Part shown: positions 57,944-64,000 of the stretch, piece by piece | Layout: each line of letters starts with the position of its first letter | Position numbering within the stretch: the stretch's first letter is position 1 | From: Papio anubis | Lineage: Eukaryota; Chordata; Mammalia; Primates; Cercopithecidae | DNA: 64,000 nucleotides | NCBI RefSeq assembly: GCF_008728515.1 | Contig: NC_044991.1 | Coordinates: 39,078,968 to 39,142,967 of the forward strand | Direction of reading: 5' to 3' | Translations under genes and position numbers: made by a program | The notes under the pieces: generated by a model | Told to the model about the DNA's origin: nothing | The model's database searches: none | The model's input: only the letters and a program-made list of their open reading frames with translations

Positions 57944-58239
57944 GGCCGGGCGCGGTGGCTCAAGCCTGTAATCCCAGCACTTTGGGAGGCCGAGACGGGC
58001 GGATCACAAGGTCAGGAGATCAAGACCATCCTGGCTAACACGGTGAAACCCCGTCTCTACTAAAAAAATACAAAAAACTAGCCGGGCGAGGTGGCGGGCG
58101 TCTGTAGTCCCAGCTACTCGGGAGGCTGAGGCAGGAGAATGGCGGGAACCCGGGAGGCGGAGCTTGCAGTGAGCTGAGATCCGGCCACTGCACTCCAGCC
58201 TGGGCGACAGAGCGAGACTCCGTCTCAAAAAAAAATAAA
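57944..58239 (+). mobile_element. AluY, Old World monkey lineage (AluYRa-like)
   Basis: Full length and close to consensus. It carries GGCTCAAGCCTGTAATCC, ACTAGCCGGGCGAGGTGGCG and GAGATCCGGCCACTGCAC, and a CpG-rich body. TAAAACTCACTTTTTT is repeated perfectly at 57928-57943 and 58240-58255. Probably the youngest element here. Confidence 0.97.
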
Positions 58240-58255
58240 TAAAACTCACTTTTTT

Positions 58256-58929
58256 GTTTCCAATTGAGTACAACTTGACAACTCTACATCACTTGGCTCC
58301 TCAAAATCACTGCCATTTCCATCCTTTGTGATTGGATAAACAGTCCAATTTATTTGTGAGTATGAGTATAAAATTGTCTGCTGCTTTCTCTCAGGCTGTC
58401 TTGGCTCTGCCATTATAGAACAGGGCAGGAAACTAGTCTTTCCTTAATTCTGGGCTTTTCTTAATTCATGCCTAGAGTATAAATATCACCAGTGAGTCAG
58501 GCAGACGGAAGAGAAATGCAGTGATTTCTTCTCCACAATCCTGACTGGAACACCTTTCTTCAAAGATACCAAGTATCGGGACTCTCTAGGAGGTGAAGAG
58601 AAGGAGGAGCTACCATGTGAACAGTGAGAAAGCACATTTCATCTGCACACAGAGTAGTAAGAAATGTGTCTCTAAACAATTATTACATTGCAGTTATCCA
58701 AGTATGATTTTTATTTCCCCCATTAGACTATAAGCTTCCTGATGACATCATTTTTTTTTTCTTATTGGCCCCAGTACTTGCACAGAGAGATTCAATAAAA
58801 CTCCACTGGGAAATTTAAAGTGTTAACTACACTGCAAGTTTGGTGCCGGCACTTCCCCCTCCCAGCATCCCCTCTCCCTTAGTTAGAACCAACCTCAAAT
58901 TTTGATTTTAGGAGAGACCCCTCCCTCCT
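58256..58929. other. Unique intronic sequence
   Basis: Nothing recognised; T-run at 58752-58761. Confidence 0.5.
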
Positions 58930-59365
58930 GCCAAGTCTACCTGTCCTGGGAGGAAGCTCCACCCACCCACTGCACCACCAGCAAAGACGCTGCCTGAACT
59001 AAAAGCCCAAGTCCAGTATCCTGTAGGCCATAATGATTGGTTCTGAGAGGTGCCTGTAACTGAACCAGGCCAATCAAAGCAGAGTCCCCAGAAAGAGACT
59101 CACCCACTCTGTCCCAGTGACCTTGAACCTGGAAGTAGGAGAACCTGGAGGCTGAGAGTCTGCAGACAGCACATAAAGGTGAGTACACCCAGACCAAAGG
59201 GCAGAGATAGGCAAGGTCCTGATGTCATCACATTTCAGCCCCTGATACCTGAAGCCAGACTAATCAAACTTTTCGATTCCATGTTGCAATGTATTCCCTT
59301 TTTAACCTGAGCCAGATTGGGTTGGCTTTTTTCTAAGAGCAACTGAGAAGCTCATAGCTGATACG
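58930..59365 (+). repeat. Old dispersed repeat, LTR-like, tentative
   Basis: CCAGGCCAATCAAAGCAGAG, CCTGATGTCATCACATTTCAG, CCTGAAGCCAGACTAATC and AATGTATTCCCTTTTTAACC follow the order of a widespread mammalian repeat whose name I do not recall. Non-coding. Confidence 0.45.
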
Positions 59366-59832
59366 TGCTTCTACTTTTTTAAAAAATTCCCATCCTATGG
59401 AAAGCCTGATGAAATCCCAGACAGAACCCCAGTAACGTCTTCCCCAGCCCTTCCTGGCTTCATCCTGTGTTCATCATAGTGCACTGCTGAGCAGAGAGCT
59501 ATTTCTTTTCTTTGCATGAATGTCCCTCGCCATGCCATGAACACAGAGCCTCTCAAGTGGCTTCTATGAATCAGAGTAATAAAGCTCTAAGAGCCCTGGG
59601 GAAATTGTGAATTAAGATGGCTATGGGACAAAAAAGGTTCAAGTACAAGCTACAAGGGGAGAAGGCTGACCACTGATGGTGGAGCAAGATAGTTGACACC
59701 TAGCCCCCCAAAATACCTGGCTAGCCTGGGCCAACTGACAGCACAGGTTGGCTCAGCCACACAAACAAAAGCCTCAAATGTCATTGTAGTAGTGCAGTAA
59801 TGCTTTACGTTGTAACATAGTGTTTGCAACCT

Positions 59833-60700
59833 TGAAAGGTGTCCTGATTTGGATTTTCCAAAAGCCAAGTCTGAGACAAAGACTTGGGTGCAAGTAGTTT
59901 ATTCTGGAGACAATCCCAGGAAACAGTGAAAGAAAGTGGAAAGCAAGACAGGGAAAGGGGAAAATGCATTACAGAGGTTGCTGCCACTCGTGACAAGAGC
60001 AGGATCCCTCTGGAAGCTCAGACATGCATTCGGAATGCTTCCCCAAATTGTCCATGTGAAGAATGAGGCTGTGGCTTCCATGCCTCACTAGATGAGGCTT
60101 GCTCCAGGAGAACAAACTCCCCAGAGTCCAGGCTGCATTTTTTCTTTTCTTTTCTTTCTTTTTTTTTTTTTGAGGTGGAGTCTCGCTCTGTCGCCCAGGC
60201 TAGAGTGCAGTGGCACGATCTCAGCTCACTGCAACCTCTGCCTCCCGGGTTCAAGCAATTCTCCTGCCTCAGCCTCTTGAGTAGCTGGGACTACAGGTGC
60301 ATGCCACCACACCCAACTAATTTTTCTTTTGTATTTTAGTAGAGACAGGTTTTCACCATGTTGCCCAGGCTGGTCATGAACTCCTGAGCTCAGGCAATCC
60401 ACCCACCTCGGGTTCCCAAAGTGCTGGGCAGACTGCACTTTTGAGTGAGTCAGGCTGACTCCCACCTCTCAGGAAGACCCTGAGCCAGGAAGCAGAGAGA
60501 CACATAGCCTATGCTTGGGGCAATGGTGTATTGCAATGGGAGTCTAAGCTTACACTGAACTGCCCATGGCGCCTGAGGCTGGCACCAGAGGAGAGCCGAG
60601 GGGTTGCCTTGAGGGACACCAAGTGATACCAGCCCTGAAGGTAACCTTGACCTCATCTTGGAAACAATGTCTCTTAAAACAAGTGGGAAGATGTGTTTGG
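59833..60700 (+). repeat. Unassigned dispersed repeat, copy C, split by an Alu
   Basis: The left part (CAAGTAGTTTATTCTGGAGAC, CAATCCCAGGAAACAGTG) aligns with the start of copy B. The possible right part after the Alu (60443-60700) is less certain. Confidence 0.5.
60142..60428 (-). mobile_element. AluS, 5'-truncated
   Basis: Antisense Alu with a T-rich tail. It stops at AAAGTGCTGGG and lacks about 30 bp of the Alu 5' end. Near-identical site repeats CAGGCTGCATTTT (60129-60141) and CAGACTGCACTTTT (60429-60442) show the truncation happened at insertion. Confidence 0.9.
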
Positions 60701-60722
60701 TCTAGAGCCATAGAAGAAAGAA

Positions 60723-60944
60723 TTTTTTGGGGGGTGGGTCTTGCTTTGTCACTCAGGCTGGGGTGTAGTGGTGGAAATTAGCTAGCTGGAACTACAGACG
60801 TGCACCACCACACTAAGCTTTTTTTTTGTTTTTTTTTTTTTTAAGAGATGGAATTTCACGATGTTGCCCAGGCTAGTCTTGAACTCCTGTCTTAACCTCC
60901 CAAGTCACTGGGATTAAAAGTCTGAGCCACCACCACCCCTGGCC
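60723..60944 (-). mobile_element. AluJ with internal deletion
   Basis: Left and right antisense Alu segments flank a missing block between GTAGTGGTGG and AGCTAGCTGGAACTAC. Strongly diverged. Confidence 0.82.
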
Positions 60945-61829
60945 CATAGATTTTCTGCTAATGTTTCTCTCTTCTCCTTTCACCACTGGAACTTGACACC
61001 AGAACTAAAATATCCTCTCGGTGCCTCACAGTGAGAAAGACAGAACTGAGGGGAGGACAGGCAGTGAAGCTTTCATTTAAACACAAAGCCACTTTATTCT
61101 TCTCACTTTTTCCTATTCTTTGGCCCATTGCTTGCAACTTTCCAAGTTGGAAACTGAAACCAGCAATAGGAGAATAGCAAGGTTGAATGGAAAGAAAGAT
61201 AGATCCATGCTCTCTCAGTTTCAGCCCAGAGTCTGAGATCCACTGATAGGTAAGGGAAGGCAGGGAAAGGAGAGAGGATGTGGCTCAGTCACACCGGGAT
61301 AGGCTGATGCAAGTAGAACTTTCCTGGCCACCACCTGCTCCTGAGAAACAGGGAGGCTTGCTTTGCATATTTCAGCCAGAGAGCAATGCCTCTCTCACTC
61401 TCATCCCTAGTGAACCCCTCTATTTCTAATTGACTAGGCATTTGCCTAAATAATTAGGCTTTGTTTATTTTTCAGACTCCTGACAAGGAACACTGGTACC
61501 TAAGTGCAGACTTCCAATAACTTTCCCCCTTGAAAACAAGCAATATTCAGCATGTAGGTTTGGCTGTGTGCCCCTAGCTGAGGGCTCCTGTCCCACTCTC
61601 CACAGTTTGCTCCTTGCATGGCTTTCTGCATCCTTCTCTCCAGCCCATACTCTCTCTCCAAAGCCACATGAAACTGTTGCCTTCTCAGTGCTGTGAGCTA
61701 CCCTGCTCATCACAGCCACTATCAGCCAAGGTCAGCATGTCCTCTGATGGGAAGCCAGAAAGAAAATCCTTTTCCATTGTTTCTAAAAGTGAAGGAAACA
61801 GGAACAAAGGTGGGGGGATCAACAGAAGA
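60945..61829. other. Unique intronic sequence
   Basis: Nothing recognised. Confidence 0.5.
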
Positions 61830-61867
61830 ACACACACACACACATACACATACACACACACACACAA
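61830..61867. repeat. (CA)n microsatellite with TA interruptions
   Basis: CA units broken twice by CATACA. Threonine/histidine-rich frames across it are repeat translations. Confidence 0.95.
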
Positions 61868-62934
61868 AGTGTGGGGTGGGTGATGGAACGAGGGATTCTA
61901 GGAACAAAGGAGCGTGTCCGTCTCTTCTGGAATCCCATATGGTCACTCCATGGCAGAAGGATGAGGGGGTGGTGAAAGGGCAAATGGCTCAGGGCAAATA
62001 TTGTGACTATAAAGACTATAAAGACACACACAGCTTTGTCAGTGCCCAGTACACAATCTCAAAAAGGGTAGACACCTCTGAAGTCAGAGCTGTATTACAT
62101 TCAGAAATAATTGTAGTAGCAAGAGCAGTAGTTATTGTAAAGTGGGTGGGATTAGTAAATGTCCCCATCATAGATACCACAGACATTGTCCTTTTCTCCA
62201 GATCCCTTCCACCAGTCCCCACTGAGTAGCAGCAGAAAGTTATGGAGAAAGGGGAGAAGGGGTGGCCTGACTTTACCTTAGTTCCAGGGATGGGCCATCA
62301 TCATTGTAGCATAATTGGGGGTATTAGCATACGGCATCTACCTGGCCAAAGGGACTGGTTCGGGAAGTGGTAAGTGGCCAGTGATATGGTAGGGGAGGTT
62401 TACTGGTGGCTTCTGAGAATAAAGGCCTCTCACTCTTCAGAGGGAGCTACTGATGTCCTATTTCTCTTTCTCTTTCTTTGTATAGAGGCAATGCTTGCAA
62501 CTGCTGCAGCCATTTTGCCACCATGGAGGAAGCTTCTTTGGGAATGATGCTAACATCAGGAAGGGAGGGAAAGGGGAAAACAACACTGGGTCCTTCATGA
62601 CATCACTGTCCCATTGATCCTACCTGCCTTGACACCCACACTCCCTGCAGAAACAGCTGCTGATAAATCTCCCAATGCATCAAGCATTTTGCATTGTTTT
62701 TTATTTTTGACAGCATGAAGCCTCATGACTTGTATGTCAGATTAAGCCTTTTGTTAAGAAGATATCAGCGCTGTCATGAGAAACACCAGACTTTGGTTTA
62801 AATTACTGCTCTGCAACTTTCTGACCCATGTGGCCTCATGAATGCATAAACTTCTTCCTGGAAGCAGGCTCTAGGTGTGGACTATTCCATAGACGAGCCT
62901 GCTTGGACACAAAGATTTTTATGAAGGTCAGTGA
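61868..62934. other. Unique intronic sequence
   Basis: Nothing recognised; short CTTT-rich run at 62463-62480. Confidence 0.5.
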
Positions 62935-63210
62935 GGCAGGGCACAATGCCTCACGCCTGTAATCCCAGCACTCTGGGAGGCTGAGGTGGAAGGATCGCTT
63001 GAGGCCAGGAGTTCAAGACCAGCCTGGACAATACAGCAAAACACCATCTTTACAAAAAAAAAATAGCTGGACATGGTGGTGCACACCAGCTACTCAGGAG
63101 GCTGAAGGGGGAGGCCACTTGAGCCCAGGAGTTCAAAGCTACAGTGAGCCGTGATCACGTCACACCACTGCACTCTAGCCTGGATGAGAGTGACACCTTG
63201 TCTCTAAAAG
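62935..63210 (+). mobile_element. AluJ
   Basis: From GGCAGGGCACAATGCCTCAC to TGACACCTTGTCTCTAAAAG. GATCGCTTGAGGCCAGGAG is J-type. The right monomer has small deletions and almost no tail. Confidence 0.88.
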
Positions 63211-64000
63211 TGAAGTAAAATATAAAACTGGGACAATGAATGCTCACCACAAAGACCTCATCCTCCTTCTCAGGGGTCCACTGTCCATCACATCACATCA
63301 TGTCTCCACCAGGGCAGCCTATCAGCCAGGTCTAGTGCCCCTCAGCTCTAAACTGCAGTAGAGAGGGAGGACAGACCAGAATGAGGAGTCTCTGGAATAA
63401 ATTCCCATCTTTCCAAGGGGATTCCTTGCCTCAGAGAGGTTCAGTGAAGCCAGGAAAGGCACTGTGAATGGTGGTGTCTGATTTGCAAGGCAGCTCGAAG
63501 CAAGGGTTGAGCCTCATGAGGAGGGGCTGGGACTTCTGAGGGGCTGTAGAAAGTCTTCATTACCATCTTCTGCTTCCAAGGCCACCCTGATTTGGTTTCC
63601 AATTAGAAACACATTGAATCTGTGACTCGAGCTGATCCCGTCCTCTCCAGTGACAAGCTGTCTACCGCCAGATGATAAACAGGAAGTCACTGAGTAAGAG
63701 GAACGTGTCTGTCCATGCCGGAGGGGGTTACCTAACTTGGGCAGGCAGAGCTCCAGTAACCACATCTCATACTGCGAATGATGCCTATGGCAATGATGCC
63801 TCGCAGGCCTTCTGCAAAGGGTGGCAGAGGAGGACACCAGTCTCATAGCCTCAACCTTTTTTGGGAAGCAGTAAACCAAAACATGCTCTTCTATAGAGAC
63901 AAGTGCAGCAGCTCTTTTCATAAATTCATGCAGAGGATGCACACATTGAGAATGGAGAAATTGTATCTCGAGTTCTTTCATTTTCAGTTCAGTTTTACTT
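63211..64000. other. Unique intronic sequence
   Basis: A 155-codon minus-strand frame at 63514-63981 matches no family I know, has no clear splice sites, and is treated as chance. Confidence 0.45.

Larger units (their letters stand above)
49630..64000 (-). other. SLC24A3: SLC24A3 intron 1 (partial)
   Basis: The sequence right of the exon is upstream in the minus-strand gene. No arginine-rich or hydrophobic exon 1 coding sequence and no CpG-island promoter was seen, so the transcription start lies beyond the right edge. Confidence 0.83.

Noticed and set aside
61693..62229. 178-codon plus-strand frame
   Set aside because: Crosses the CA microsatellite (a Thr-His run) and is otherwise without known domains.
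63514..63981. 155-codon minus-strand open frame near the right edge
   Set aside because: It matches no family I know, is not preceded by a promoter-like or CpG-rich region, and does not resemble SLC24A3 exon 1.
1..64000. CRISPR arrays, operons, tRNA, rRNA, U6, Y RNA or 7SK copies
   Set aside because: None was found. The regular repeats are simple microsatellites, and the genome is a primate's, so prokaryotic features are not expected. Alu is the only 7SL-related sequence seen.

Overview
The window is vertebrate nuclear DNA from a primate, most likely an Old World monkey (Cercopithecidae). Alu elements of several ages (AluJ, AluS, AluY), L1s with primate-type 3' ends, L2, MIR, MER2/Tigger, MER5A, MER20 and MLT1 elements make up much of it. 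The youngest Alus, near 10.4, 29.0 and 57.9 kb, carry sequence variants I know from cercopithecid AluYR subfamilies (GGCTCAAGCCTGTAATCC near the 5' end, GATCCGGCCACTGCAC near the 3' end). Each sits between target-site duplications with no mismatch, so these insertions are recent and point away from human or ape.

The only coding sequence I can support is one 129-bp exon on the minus strand at 49501-49629. It has a good 3' splice site, a GT donor and matching phases (1-1), and it encodes a segment I recognise as part of the N-terminal extracellular region of SLC24A3 (NCKX3, a K+-dependent Na+/Ca2+ exchanger). I call it exon 2. The gene runs right to left, so 49630-64000 is part of intron 1 and 1-49500 is part of intron 2. 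I found neither exon 1 nor exon 3. All other long reading frames are repeats, antisense shadows or chance.

Layout: 0-9 kb has a long L2, AluJ copies, a Tigger-type element holding an Alu 3' stub, and microsatellites. 9-19 kb has a MER2 beside a tiny MER2 foldback, a young AluY, a 5'-inverted L1 and more Alus. 19-29 kb has a long GGAA microsatellite, two MER5A copies, four L1 pieces and a small mosaic duplication built from two upstream segments. 29-37 kb has an LTR-like direct repeat pair, a CG/CA alternating tract, and a MER2 split by a 5'-inverted L1 that may carry a 3' transduction. 37-49 kb has two MLT1 LTRs, a MER5A that has grown a (CTG)8 tract, a MER20 and MIRs. 49.5 kb is the SLC24A3 exon. 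50-64 kb is intron 1 with a Tigger-type element split by an AluJ, a young AluY, and further copies of an unassigned repeat family.

I found no previously undescribed system. The best leads are structural: the mosaic duplication at 27.9 kb, the candidate L1 3' transduction at 36.5 kb, the microsatellite born inside a MER5A, and the MER2 foldback. Repeat family names come from memory of consensus sequences and were not checked against a library.
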